Shown piece by piece: positions 1 through 8,051 of a DNA stretch of 40,671 nt. Below the pieces are notes generated by a model. It saw only the letters and a list, made by a program, of their open reading frames with translations. It was not told where the DNA came from and made no database searches. The position numbers and the translations under genes are program-made. The stretch comes from JBJXHC01 sp964538485 (GTDB lineage Bacteria > Bacteroidota > Ignavibacteria > UBA10030 > UBA6906). Position 1 is the stretch's first letter, and every line of letters starts with the position of its first letter. Where the stretch lies: the NCBI GenBank assembly GCA_964538485.1, contig CAZIHJ010000016.1:1-40671 (forward strand). Reading direction: 5' to 3'.

Positions 1-2651
1 CGACCGGGGTCTGCGCCCGTGAGTTGGATGAGCGCGTTATCCGGATACTCTCCTTTGAATCCACCCGTCCATCTCAGTCGGACTCTGTCTCCGACCTGGA
101 AGTCTTTCGTGCCATGCCTGTGCCCGCTGCCCCAGAGAAACGAGCCGCCGGGTTTGCCGTGTCCACGGCCTCTGTCTGCAAAGTCTAATGCGATGCTCGT
201 CCCTTTGATTCTCAACTCGTGACCAAACTCCCACACCTCAAAGCCGAGTGTGTCGGTCAGGTAGTATCTATTGGGGTTGCCTGTGACCTGAAAGTTGAAC
301 GTCCCGAAGAACCCGCGCGATGTTATTGTCCAATGCGTATCCGGTTTCAGGATTGTGCCTGTGATTGCATCGGTAAACTGTGGAACCAGATAGACAAACG
401 GCCTGCTGTTGAGTGTGTCTCTCTTCTCTTCTATGAACGTCATGTAGATGTCCTGTTCAGAACCGGTGTGCGGACCGATGCTCTTGACGCCGAGGTAGTT
501 CAATGAATCTCTTATGTAAATGGGGACATCCGCACCGTGACCGCTCTCGATCATGGCTTCCTGCACCCTGAACGAGTCTGCCGTTTGTTCAAACCGGTAG
601 CTGAGTGTAATATCCGCTCCACCGATACCGAAGATATCTTCGATGCGCGTGGTGGCTTCTTTCACTCCGGCGCTTGCCGGGTCGCCATGGACTTTGACGC
701 CTGTTTCAATCAGCGCATTGTGGACTCGCGCTCCGAGACTGTCGGTCACCGTTGCTATCATCCGGTAGTCAACTCCGTTGGAGGAGGCATGGAGATAGAG
801 CGTCAGGTCTCTTCCGCTCAGCAGGTCATTGAAGTTCGTGGTGTTCGTGGGGACGAGCCGTATGCCGGAGAGTGTGCCGAGTGTTCCACTCGTAAGTTGG
901 CCATCGCTCGCCGATGAAGTTTGGTTGCTTGGCCCCGTGGATGGTATTATCTCCAACCAGTTCACTCCCTTGATCGCCTTGGAGTCCATCGGCTCAAGCT
1001 TGAGCTTCACCGCTCCCTGGTCGTATGCCAGCAGCTTGTAATAGTACCGGACGTTGTTCTTGAGTCCGCCGGGCAGGTCGCTCCCAGTGTCGATAAACTC
1101 ATGCGCAAGTGAGTCGAGCCCCCATCTTCTTATCTCTGTGTAGGTTCCTTCCTCGGTTGTCGACCGCAGCAGCCTGTACCCGTAAAACGGTTTGCCGAGT
1201 GTTGCCGGTATCAGCGAGTCCACTGCCGTCTCTGCGCTTGCGTCCCAGGTGAGCTTTACCGCGCGGTTGAGCGGCTGGGCGCGAAGCTGGGGCGATGGTG
1301 GGCCTGAAAGCTTCAAGCGGAAATTGCTGTTGTACATCCGTTTGATAAAATCATCCATCAACAGCAAATGCGGGAGACTATCCGAGAAAATGAAGGAGAC
1401 GGCGTAACGGACACTCTGCCCCGGCGACATGGGAAAGGGGCCGGAAAGGAGAAGCGGCTCGTGTGCATAATTAGGATTACTTGCCACGGAATCCGGTCTC
1501 GCCGGGGGCACAGTAATGTTCTTGTATACAATCGAGTCTGTTGTGTTCTCATGATGAAGGCGTCTTAGCACACCGTTGGCGTCTATGTAGTAAGTAACGG
1601 TATCCGAGGGGACCACACTCTTTAAGTTGACTGGTGAATTTGAATAACCATTCGGTGTCTTTAACAAACCATAGCCAAGTGTTGGTGGTGTCGGTGTCGC
1701 AGTCCATTGAACCGACCAGACCGATGATGGCAAAGGTCTGACAACGGCCAGGTTGCGTGAAGGCTGCTGTGTATAGCGAAAACACCTCGCAGGGGGCAAA
1801 CTTACTTGAGAAGAGCGCATTATCATCAAGCTCGGAGAGAACGCAATGAAACAGCTATCCAGAATAGAGTCACTCTTATTGAAAAGATCATATTGGAAAA
1901 CGACAATGTCCTTCGCTGGCCCCTCTCCCCATGTAAAAATTCTCAATTGGAACTCAATGCCAATTGGAACGCTCGGTCCATTGGGACCTTGGTAGAAGGA
2001 ATCGCCACGCGTGTCCGTGTCTTTGTAAACACAGAATAAGTCTTCATCAGAAACAACGACAGGAGGATATAGTCGGCGCAGAAAGGGTGACGCCACATAT
2101 ACTGTATCATTATTTACAAGACGGATTGGCCAATCATAGGTGTTGTTTCCTGAGATATTCACTCCCGTGCTGTCGTAATCCAAGCTGGAATAGACAATGT
2201 AGTTCGGATCGTCAACATACCTCCATCCAATCCCATTAAAGACACTGTCGTATCCAGCTAATGGGTCTCCGATCCAACCGGGCACAGTCTGATTGCCGAC
2301 CAGCTCAAGCGAGTTTTGCATGCAATTTAATTCTGAACGGAGGCGGCTGAAATTCTGGTCAGAGGCAAGATACCGCCCCTCCTTCTTTGCGAGAAAGACT
2401 AGACCGCTGTAGTGTTGACTTGCATACAAATGGGAAGAGTTTCGAGGCCAGTGAGCATAAGCATAGGAAAGGTTTATACAATCGGCCGAACCCCAGAGCA
2501 TGCCGTCATTGTAGATAGAGAATTCAAAATTACTGAGTCGGCTGGTTTGTCTGTATGTGGTTCCAGGTATCTGCCCGTTCGCACATTCACACAACGCAAG
2601 GAATATTGTCATCACCCTTGCAACATGAAAGCAATGTGTGGGCCTAAACAT
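1..2651 (-). CDS. Large secreted protein with fibronectin-III-like segment, 3' end off the window
   Basis: The minus frame is open from an ATG at 2651 to the left edge without a stop, giving 883 codons and no C-terminus. The start has an AAGGA eight bases upstream and in-frame stops just before it. The N-terminus has a hydrophobic stretch (VARVMTIFLALCECANG) that fits a signal peptide. Residues about 40-75 read YNDG, WPRNSSHLYASQHYSGLVF, which resembles the start of large secreted proteins of the FCB group with an NDG...WP...G.(W/F) pattern; PPTLGYGLLKTP further on also fits that family. Around positions 1000-1300 comes a fibronectin-III-like stretch (KLTWDAS, FYGYRLLRST, VRYYYKLLAYD). A type IX sorting domain would be expected beyond the edge but cannot be seen. 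Function unknown; cell-surface or extracellular by inference. Between about 1560 and 1815 the chosen frame has odd composition, and small compensating frameshifts are possible. Confidence 0.85.
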   Translation of the reverse strand, partial: MFRPTHCFHVARVMTIFLALCECANGQIPGTTYRQTSRLSNFEFSIYNDGMLWGSADCINLSYAYAHWPRNSSHLYASQHYSGLVFLAKKEGRYLASDQNFSRLRSELNCMQNSLELVGNQTVPGWIGDPLAGYDSVFNGIGWRYVDDPNYIVYSSLDYDSTGVNISGNNTYDWPIRLVNNDTVYVASPFLRRLYPPVVVSDEDLFCVYKDTDTRGDSFYQGPNGPSVPIGIEFQLRIFTWGEGPAKDIVVFQYDLFNKSDSILDSCFIAFSPSLMIMRSSQVSLPPARCFRYTQQPSRNLAVVRPLPSSVWSVQWTATPTPPTLGYGLLKTPNGYSNSPVNLKSVVPSDTVTYYIDANGVLRRLHHENTTDSIVYKNITVPPARPDSVASNPNYAHEPLLLSGPFPMSPGQSVRYAVSFIFSDSLPHLLLMDDFIKRMYNSNFRLKLSGPPSPQLRAQPLNRAVKLTWDASAETAVDSLIPATLGKPFYGYRLLRSTTEEGTYTEIRRWGLDSLAHEFIDTGSDLPGGLKNNVRYYYKLLAYDQGAVKLKLEPMDSKAIKGVNWLEIIPSTGPSNQTSSASDGQLTSGTLGTLSGIRLVPTNTTNFNDLLSGRDLTLYLHASSNGVDYRMIATVTDSLGARVHNALIETGVKVHGDPASAGVKEATTRIEDIFGIGGADITLSYRFEQTADSFRVQEAMIESGHGADVPIYIRDSLNYLGVKSIGPHTGSEQDIYMTFIEEKRDTLNSRPFVYLVPQFTDAITGTILKPDTHWTITSRGFFGTFNFQVTGNPNRYYLTDTLGFEVWEFGHELRIKGTSIALDFADRGRGHGKPGGSFLWGSGHRHGTKDFQVGDRVRLRWTGGFKGEYPDNALIQLTGADPG

Positions 2652-2756
2652 TACACTTATCCTTCGATTTCTGCTGTCTTGTTGCTATTAAAACAATTGT
2701 GCGACCAAACTATGTTGGCCGCACATGAGAAACACAAAGCGGGCAAATACTCAACG

Positions 2757-2987
2757 CTAACAAGGACTATTCGGGCACCCAAAGGAACACCAACTGTTAC
2801 AACCAACGGGGAAGGTTGGGTCACATGGATACGCGCACGTGCATGGCGCCGTTACCCGACATTGGCTTGCAACATAGCAATTGTCCAAGCTGCATTCGCT
2901 GCCGTCCGCCTTTGCGATTTGAAAAAAACCCATTGTCGCAATCACCACTGCGATTACGACAACTGTAAACCCAGCAAGTGTCTTCAA
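2757..2987 (-). CDS. Small cysteine-rich secreted peptide, 76 aa
   Basis: The start is TTG at 2987 with no clear ribosome binding site. The product has a textbook signal peptide: MKT, then a hydrophobic core (FTVVVIAVVIATMGFFQIA), then an AKA-DG cleavage site after residue 27. The predicted mature part is 49 residues with 10 cysteines, in spacings such as PCTCAYPC and CNSWCSFGC, and few charges. Such a peptide would be exported and either disulfide-bonded, metal-binding or modified. I do not recognise the family. It overlaps the 3' half of the membrane protein at 2821-3255 in another frame by 167 bases. This suggests that one of the two is mis-framed, that the upstream gene has decayed, or that translation is coupled. 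The frame stays open upstream of the TTG for about 17 more codons (rich in K, R and W), so a longer form is possible. Bacteroidota do encode short leader-bearing peptides such as the NVEALA type, but no motif here proves that. Confidence 0.5.
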   Translation of the reverse strand: MKTLAGFTVVVIAVVIATMGFFQIAKADGSECSLDNCYVASQCRVTAPCTCAYPCDPTFPVGCNSWCSFGCPNSPC

Positions 2988-3255
2988 ATACCAAGGTTTC
3001 AGTATTTTGAACCAAACTCGTTTTGCTATCCAATGGGCTCAAACCATCTAAGAGAAAGGTATCTCCAACCTGTAGAGGAGTGATGCGTTGTGGGTTGCGC
3101 AGTTGAGAAACCTTCTCTGTGAGCAGATATACCTGAACCAAAAGAACTGCTACAACGATGTGGAGGAAAACGAAGTAGGCTTTCGCGGTCAGTAACTGTT
3201 GAACAAAGCCCTTCGGCTGGCGGGGGGAGGTCTGGCTGGTTTCTTCAGGCGTCAT
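2821..3255 (-). CDS. Membrane-anchored redoxin-like protein, possibly truncated
   Basis: Start ATG at 3255 is preceded by AAGGTG about six bases upstream; upstream codons in frame are unconvincing. Residues about 26-50 form one transmembrane helix (AYFVFLHIVVAVLLVQVYLL) after a polar Ser/Thr/Pro-rich cytoplasmic start. After the helix, TPLQVGDTFLLDGLSPLD resembles the opening of thioredoxin-like/redoxin domains (VGD.xPxxxLxxLDG). ETLVFEDTCWVYSC then falls where a C-x-x-C strand-helix would be, but the spacing is C-x4-C and the rest is short, basic and unlike a thioredoxin fold. The 144-residue product is therefore either a truncated member or is frameshifted near 2990, where the cysteine-rich peptide frame begins. 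Membrane redox partner of that peptide is a guess from position only. Confidence 0.5.
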   Translation of the reverse strand: MTPEETSQTSPRQPKGFVQQLLTAKAYFVFLHIVVAVLLVQVYLLTEKVSQLRNPQRITPLQVGDTFLLDGLSPLDSKTSLVQNTETLVFEDTCWVYSCRNRSGDCDNGFFSNRKGGRQRMQLGQLLCCKPMSGNGAMHVRVSM

Positions 3256-3383
3256 GGCAACACCTTTCAAGATTCTGCGGATAACATACACAAACCGTGG
3301 CGGGTTGTCAATACCTGCGGGGGTTAGGTCTACCGGGAGGTGGGGAATATTGCACACGGAAACCGGGCGGCTCCGGTCGTCCA

Positions 3384-4057
3384 CTATTTATGCATCGCCT
3401 TTCTTGCTTTTTTGAACACTCCGTCGAACATCGGTTCCGTCAGCCGTCCGGTAAACGTATTCTGCTGACTCGGATGGAACGATGCGATGAACGTGTATGC
3501 GCCAAGTTCGTATGCCGCGCCGTGAGCGAACTGTGGTTTCCGCTTGAGTTCGATCAGCCCCAATTCCCGGTATGCGCCAAGCGCTGCCTCGAACCCGATT
3601 CTGCCGAGGCCAATGATCACGCGAACATTTTTGAGCAATGTGATTTCATCCAGCAGATAGCGCCGGCAGTTGGTTATTTCACGCGGCAGGGGTTTGTTCA
3701 GCGGTGGAGCGCAACGGAGCGTGGCGGTAATGTAACAGTCGGTGAGTTTCAACCCGTCGTTGCGGTGGAGTGACGCGGGTTGATTGGCAAAGCCCGCTTT
3801 GTGCAATGCGCGAAACAACCAGTCACCGCTCCTGTCGCCGGTGAACATGCGTCCGGTACGATTGCCGCCGTGCGCAGCGGGAGCGAGACCCACGAGCAGG
3901 AGTCGCGCTTTTGGATCTCCGAATCCTGTGAGCGGTTTGCCCCAGTACTCTTCGTCCGCATAGCGCTTCACTTTCTCGCGTGCAACGGTCTCGCGCCACC
4001 GGACGAGCCGCGGACAGAGGCGGCAGGTGGTGACACACGCGTTAAGCTCACGCAAAG
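3384..4057 (-). CDS. Family 5 uracil-DNA glycosylase (UdgB type), 5' end in gap
   Basis: It removes uracil (and probably other deaminated bases) from DNA to start base excision repair. The visible 224 codons carry the family 5 motif GLAPAAHGGNRTGRMFTGD and the C-terminal motif SFHPSQQNT. Iron-sulfur cysteines are visible: the N-terminal CVTTCRLC cluster and the pair C-x14-C in RCAPPLNK...ITNC. Family 5 enzymes are about 220-250 residues and start only a few residues before the first cysteines, so perhaps 5-15 codons are lost in the 100-N gap. The stop is TAG at 3384. The gene is co-directional with the esterase upstream across the gap; they may be adjacent or overlapping, since little sequence seems to be missing. 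Assignment is firm from the motifs. Confidence 0.93.
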
Positions 4058-4157
4058 NNNNNNNNNNNNNNNNNNNNNNNNNNNNNNNNNNNNNNNNNNN
4101 NNNNNNNNNNNNNNNNNNNNNNNNNNNNNNNNNNNNNNNNNNNNNNNNNNNNNNNNN
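4058..4157. other. Assembly gap (100 N)
   Basis: Run of exactly 100 N, a conventional scaffold spacer. The esterase stop begins at its right edge (TA plus N) and the glycosylase lacks only its first few codons at its left edge, so the real missing sequence is probably well under 100 bases. Confidence 0.98.
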
Positions 4158-4888
4158 TAAAACCTCGTGCTGAGCACATGGGGCAGCATTGCGCGCCACG
4201 TGGGCCAATCGTGCGGCACATCGTGACCCCAGAGATCGACATGATGCGGAATGGACTTGGCGGAGAGTATGTGGGAAAGCTGCATCGAACGCTCCGGCGC
4301 TTCGTAGTCACCCTGACCGGAGAGAAGATAGATGTGGTACTTCGAGCGAAGTTTGGAGAGAACACCCTCGTCATTCAGGTTGGGGAGATAATCCACGGGA
4401 CTGTTGAAGTAACAATTGTCGTCATAGTAGCCGTCGGAGTACGCTTTGATATCATACGAGCCGCTCATGGCAATCGTGCCATCGAACACATCCGGTCGCC
4501 TGAACAACGTGTTGGCTGCATGCAGCGCGCCCAGACTTGCACCGGTCGTGATGATGGAGGTGTTATCGCTCGTCATATTTCTGATGAACGGCACGACCTC
4601 ATCAACGATATATTGGTTGTATTGTTGATGCCGCACGGCGCGGTACGGCGGAGGAACGTGCTCATTCAACCAGCTCTCGCTGTTGATGCTGTTGATGGAG
4701 AACGCTTTGATCTTTCCCGAGTCAATGAACGGCTTGATGGCATCGATGAGATAGAATCTCTCGTACTCGAGGTAGTCGGCGGCCGCCGTGGGGAACATCA
4801 GCAACGCCAGACCGTAATGGCCATAGACGGCAATTTCCATTTGCTTGTTCAGGTTGGGGCTGTGCCAGGAATGAATCTCGCGTTGCAT
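4158..4888 (-). CDS. Esterase of the alpha/beta-hydrolase superfamily (COG4947-like)
   Basis: Cytoplasmic hydrolase of unknown substrate. The start chosen is ATG at 4888, with GAGG five to six bases upstream, because the product then begins MQREIHSWHSPNLNKQMEI, the usual start of this family (M-x-R-E-Y-H-x-W-x-S-P-x-L). Other features are GHYGLALLMFPTAAADYLEYE near residue 30, the nucleophile elbow TGASLGA near residue 118 (G-x-S-x-G, Ser nucleophile), an acid-loop candidate around LSGQGDYE, and a C-terminal HDVPHDWPTWR where the catalytic His would lie. The last bases before the gap read TTT-TA-N, so the stop (TAA or TAG) most likely spans the gap edge and the protein is essentially complete at about 243 residues. 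No signal peptide. Confidence 0.85.
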
Positions 4889-4929
4889 ACGTTCCTCGGT
4901 GAAAATGCCAGAATGGGAAAAATGAGAGG

Positions 4930-4950
4930 CGCAGGTTTTGAAAACCTGCG
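4930..4950. repeat. Perfect 21-base palindrome
   Basis: CGCAGGTTTT, one central base, then AAAACCTGCG: 10-base arms with no mismatch. It lies 42 bases upstream of the esterase start and below the terminator of the outer-membrane protein gene. It could be a dyad operator, or the hairpin core of a dispersed repeat; no second copy was seen in this window. Confidence 0.7.
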
Positions 4951-4983
4951 TGAAATTATACACAAGAGGATTCTGAAAAGCAA

Positions 4984-5010
4984 ACAGACGGGCAGAACAC
5001 GCCCGCCTGT
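4984..5010 (-). terminator. Intrinsic terminator of the outer-membrane protein gene
   Basis: On the minus strand ACAGGCGGGC, a 7-base loop, then GCCCGTCTGT: a 10-bp stem with one G-T wobble, followed by the T-rich TTGCTTTTC. It starts 21 bases after the stop at 5032, as expected for a Rho-independent terminator. Confidence 0.7.
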
Positions 5011-5031
5011 ATTATGGAAATCGGTCTTCTC

Positions 5032-5598
5032 TCAATTAAAATAGAATCTTCCCGTCACCAGCGTTGAGGTGCTGAAGCGAATGTCCGTTTCTTCTTTTGG
5101 TATGTCCCGGCTCATTTCAATTGCAACACCAAGCGCATGCTTGATACCGAAACTGAATTGTTCGTTGGGGAAGTATTCCCCGCCGAGCACTGCCGCGACA
5201 ATCACCGTGTTCTGCGGATCCGGCTCAATGGCAAAGAAGCCCGCTTGTCGTGCATTCCGAAATACACCCTCCACACCGACATACGGCGAGACCTGGTCCT
5301 GCGTGAGATGGTACAACAGTGACAATCCTCCGCGCAATGTCAAACCGGTGACCTTCTGCTGTCCTGCCGGTGCATCGCCGCCGGGCGAATCAATGTCTGC
5401 ACCCACAATCAGTTGACCCGCAAACTGGTTATTGAAAAAATACTTCATGAGAAGGTTCGGCGAGCCGGTAATACCGTCAATGCCGAGACCGATCTTGCCT
5501 GCGTGCAGGTTTGGCCCGACAGAGAGCGACACCTGTCCGGGACTTTCAAGACATATAGCAATTGCCATGACTATTATAAAGAGTGTTCTTCGAATCAT
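5032..5598 (-). CDS. Outer-membrane beta-barrel-like protein
   Basis: 188 residues from ATG at 5598 (GGAG five bases upstream). MIRRTLFIIVMAIAICLESPGQ is a signal peptide. The rest is made of alternating strands ending in aromatic residues (LLMKYFFNNQFAGQLIVGAD, TLRGGLSLLYHL, VSPYVGVEGVF, VAAVLGGEYFP, FSFGIKHALGVAIEM) and finishes TSTLVTGRFYFN, a C-terminal Phe-containing strand typical of small eight-stranded barrels. It is predicted to sit in the outer membrane; ligand or role unknown. It follows the amidohydrolase gene by 31 bases on the same strand and is closed by the hairpin at 4984-5010, so it is the last gene of the operon beginning at 7936. Confidence 0.75.
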   Translation of the reverse strand: MIRRTLFIIVMAIAICLESPGQVSLSVGPNLHAGKIGLGIDGITGSPNLLMKYFFNNQFAGQLIVGADIDSPGGDAPAGQQKVTGLTLRGGLSLLYHLTQDQVSPYVGVEGVFRNARQAGFFAIEPDPQNTVIVAAVLGGEYFPNEQFSFGIKHALGVAIEMSRDIPKEETDIRFSTSTLVTGRFYFN

Positions 5599-5629
5599 TA
5601 TTTCTCCAAAATGAATGTATGAATAGTAT

Positions 5630-6922
5630 TCATCGTGATTGCACCGCCTTCTTATATACCGTTCCACCCTTCATTACAAAGGAGACGTTCTGGAGAAGGA
5701 GGATATCTTCCAGAGGGTTTCCCCGTACAGCGATCAGATCCGCGTATTTTCCCACGGCAACGCTGCCTATCCGGTCATCCATCGCAAGCGCTTCTGCAGA
5801 AACAAGCGTGGCGGATTGTATGGCCTCCATCGTCGACTGACCTGCCTTTACATGAAGAGGAAACTCCTGCCCGGCCAGTCCATGCGGCAGGGACACCATA
5901 TCGCTCCCGAAGGCGATCTTCACTCCCCGCTTCACTGCCTTGTTGATATTCCCCATCATCGTATTGAAGTGTTTCTTTGAAAGCTCGTATGCTTTACGTC
6001 GACCGGCAGATGCTTCGGGGCCGGGATCTTCGGCGAGAACTTCAATGGTGCGCATGGTGGGAACCAGGAACGTGCCGTGCTTCTTCATCAATTCAATTCC
6101 CTCGTCGTCGATGAACGTGCCGTGCTCAATAGTCCTCACACCTGCTTTCACCGCGGCTTTGATTCCCTGGGCTCCGTGCGCGTGGACGGCAACATACTTT
6201 CCAAGTCGGGTTGCCTCCTCCACTGCAACGCGCATTTCTTCATCAGAGAAGTGCTGTTGCGTCGGGTCATCGCCAGCGGAAAAGAATCCCCCCGTGCCGT
6301 ACAACTTGATCCAATCGCATCCAAACTTCGCATCGCGTCGCACCGCCCGCCGCATTTCCTCCACTCCGTCCACGATATTCTCGTTACGCGTTTCCCGCTC
6401 CGGCGCAACGTTGTTCCAGTCGCCATGTCCGCCGGTGATGGAAAGGAATCTTCCTGCTGCAAATATCCGGGGACCGGGAAACAACCCGCGATTGATTGCA
6501 TCACGAACGGCAAAGTTTGCATAGTGCGCATCCCCGCCGCCGGGATCGCGTATGGTGGTGAAGCCCGAGAGCAGAACCTTCTCGGCATTCCTGGCGCCGC
6601 CAAGCGCATTCTCTGCTGACGACCCGTTTCCGCCTCCATCCTCAAAACCGAGGAAGTGACAATGCAAGTCGATCATCCCTGGCAACACCGTTGCGTCGGA
6701 AAGATCAATCACTTCCGCCCCGTCGGGAATTGCAACGTCGGCACCAACGGCTGCGATCGTATCATTCCTGATGATGACAATGACGTTTTTCACCGAACGA
6801 CCAGCAGCCACATCAAGGAGCATTCCGCAACGCAACGCCTTGACGGTGTGGGTCTGGGAAAGCCCGACCGTGGACAGAAGCGTTATCAGCAGACCGAAAA
6901 CTATCCTGTATGCTGTAAGCAT
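5630..6922 (-). CDS. Secreted metal-dependent amidohydrolase (imidazolonepropionase/Xaa-Pro dipeptidase-like)
   Basis: 430 residues with an N-terminal signal peptide (YRIVFGLLITLLSTVGLSQ), so probably periplasmic. Amidohydrolase-superfamily landmarks in order: LPGMIDLHCHFLG (metal-binding HxH), CDWIKLYGTGG (Lys that bridges two metals when carboxylated), VAVHAHG, TIEHGTF, and the C-terminal FGSDM aspartate with SLPHG. The final GKYADLIAVRGNPLEDI and VMKGGTVYKK are the usual closing composite-domain strands. Relatives hydrolyse dipeptides ending in proline or other amino acids, or cyclic amides; the substrate is not deducible here. The ATG overlaps the stop of the preceding gene by one base (TAATG), so translation is coupled with 6922-7449. 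Confidence 0.9.
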   Translation of the reverse strand: MLTAYRIVFGLLITLLSTVGLSQTHTVKALRCGMLLDVAAGRSVKNVIVIIRNDTIAAVGADVAIPDGAEVIDLSDATVLPGMIDLHCHFLGFEDGGGNGSSAENALGGARNAEKVLLSGFTTIRDPGGGDAHYANFAVRDAINRGLFPGPRIFAAGRFLSITGGHGDWNNVAPERETRNENIVDGVEEMRRAVRRDAKFGCDWIKLYGTGGFFSAGDDPTQQHFSDEEMRVAVEEATRLGKYVAVHAHGAQGIKAAVKAGVRTIEHGTFIDDEGIELMKKHGTFLVPTMRTIEVLAEDPGPEASAGRRKAYELSKKHFNTMMGNINKAVKRGVKIAFGSDMVSLPHGLAGQEFPLHVKAGQSTMEAIQSATLVSAEALAMDDRIGSVAVGKYADLIAVRGNPLEDILLLQNVSFVMKGGTVYKKAVQSR

Positions 6923-7449
6923 TAGATTCCGGTTGTTTGCGCTGGAGGCGTATTGGTCATCGTCGGCTTCTTCTTGTAGACACTGTAGCCGATCAGTCCG
7001 CCAAGCAGACCGAAGAGCGGATAAATTATAAACGCTGAAATAATATTAAACGGTGACAGCTCGGACGCCTTCATCTGGTCCAACTGATCCAGTTGGTCGG
7101 GAGACATCTGATTGATGATTCCCATGCTGTCATAGATACCATAGACAAGTTCATACATGGCTTCACCGCTGATGTTGCCGATGGTAAGGATGAGAAGAAC
7201 ACTGATCAGGGTGCTGACGACGGCGCCGACAACTCCCGCAAGTGCACCCAACTGTAATCCGTCGCTGTTCGTCAGCAGCATGTCCGGCGCGAGGTCCTTA
7301 TTGTAAAAGAACACCGCAAGAAACCCGCCGAGAAGAACACCTGCACAACACAGGCAGTTAATGAAATTCAGGAACGGTATCCCCGAGAGCACCCCCATCA
7401 CAATTCCACCATACACCGCGGGCATGAGTTTGCTCGGCTTTTCAGGCAT
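6922..7449 (-). CDS. Conserved multipass membrane protein, function unknown
   Basis: 175 residues with four hydrophobic segments: AVYGGIVMGVLSGIPFLNFI, CLCCAGVLLGGFLAVFFY, LGALAGVVGAVVSTLISVLLIL and IISAFIIYPLFGLLGGLIGY. A loop rich in Asp/Gln/Leu (SPDQLDQLDQMKASEL) precedes the last one, and the C-terminus is a short basic/Pro/Thr tail. The glycine-rich helices and the NCLCC motif in the first loop match a type of small four-helix protein common in FCB genomes and usually annotated only as a DUF. It overlaps the end of the DUF2085 gene by eight bases and touches the amidohydrolase start, placing it mid-operon. No reaction can be assigned. Confidence 0.8.
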   Translation of the reverse strand: MPEKPSKLMPAVYGGIVMGVLSGIPFLNFINCLCCAGVLLGGFLAVFFYNKDLAPDMLLTNSDGLQLGALAGVVGAVVSTLISVLLILTIGNISGEAMYELVYGIYDSMGIINQMSPDQLDQLDQMKASELSPFNIISAFIIYPLFGLLGGLIGYSVYKKKPTMTNTPPAQTTGI

Positions 7450-7936
7450 CGGAGAGTCCTTTCGTAGAGTGAGGGAAAATGGTTTGTCGTTTGACCTGGA
7501 TTATTTCCTGCACAGCACCAACACAGGCTGGCAGGATGAAGAACGGCAACACAACCCCGAACATTCCGCCGGTGATCAACCGCGTTGTGATCGTAACGGT
7601 ATGAACACCCGCAAGTCCGGCAACAACATCCACCAGCATTGGCACTGCTGCACCGATCATGAGAACACGGGAAGGAAGTCGTGTCGAGGAGACATTGCGC
7701 ATGATTGGATAGACGAGCACGCCAAGCAAAAAGCCGAAGTAGATCGCGGTACAACGGGCGCACACACCGAGCGACTCGTCCGCAATATGCAGACTGTGTG
7801 AGCCAAGCTGGTGACAGATACGATGGTAGAAATCGTACAATGCTGCAATGTTGAAAACCGGGGCGGCAACGATTCCGGCGCACCACACAAGTGTTCCAAG
7901 CAAGAGAGCCGCGTATGTCAGTCGGGGGATATGCAT
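7442..7936 (-). CDS. DUF2085 family membrane protein
   Basis: 164 residues, multipass. The DUF2085 signature is clear: FYHRICHQLGSHSLHI followed by GVCARCTAIYFGFLLGVLVY, i.e. C-H-Q then C-x-R-C-T-x-I-Y-x-G-F near residues 40-72. The Cys and His residues may hold a metal or form a disulfide between helices; the family has no proven activity. It is the first gene of the operon and has its own promoter (7957-7985), giving a leader of only about 14 bases. The 8-base overlap with the next gene implies coupled translation. Confidence 0.88.
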   Translation of the reverse strand: MHIPRLTYAALLLGTLVWCAGIVAAPVFNIAALYDFYHRICHQLGSHSLHIADESLGVCARCTAIYFGFLLGVLVYPIMRNVSSTRLPSRVLMIGAAVPMLVDVVAGLAGVHTVTITTRLITGGMFGVVLPFFILPACVGAVQEIIQVKRQTIFPHSTKGLSDA

Positions 7937-7956
7937 TGACAGGTTTGACTGCGATG

Positions 7957-7985
7957 AACATACCGCAAAAAGTGTGGATAGTCAA
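7957..7985 (-). promoter_or_regulatory. Sigma-70-type promoter of the DUF2085-amidohydrolase operon
   Basis: On the minus strand TTGACT, 17 bases, TATGTT (-35 at 7985-7980, -10 at 7962-7957). Transcription would begin about 14 bases before the ATG at 7936. Prediction by pattern only. Confidence 0.5.
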
Positions 7986-7989
7986 GGGC

Positions 7990-8018
7990 TTGCTTTTCAG
8001 CCGGTGTGGCTCTATATT
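7990..8018 (+). promoter_or_regulatory. Sigma-70-type promoter of the TM2-like gene
   Basis: TTGCTT, 17 bases, TATATT on the plus strand. Its -35 box lies four bases from the -35 of the opposing promoter, so the two polymerases would compete for the same site. Confidence 0.5.
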
Positions 8019-8051
8019 GGCAATGGTGTTACAGTGAGTACGTTTCAATCA

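Noticed and set aside
1549..1785. Separate minus-strand gene of 78 codons
   Set aside because: It starts and ends within the large secreted protein; better explained as local alternate frame or indels (see finding) than as a gene.
2412..3083. Long plus-strand open frame of 223 codons
   Set aside because: It is antisense to the start of the large secreted protein and to the cysteine-rich peptide, lacks family-like motifs and has unlikely composition. The minus frames have signal peptides.
3780..4160. Coding calls that extend through the N runs
   Set aside because: They read through N bases as unknown residues; the frame across an unsized gap is not meaningful.
4178..5044. Plus-strand open frame of 288 codons
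   Set aside because: Shadow of the minus-strand esterase, whose catalytic motifs are clear.
7398..8048. Minus-strand frame of 216 codons rich in Cys and Arg
   Set aside because: Out-of-frame shadow of the DUF2085 gene; it also crosses the promoter region.
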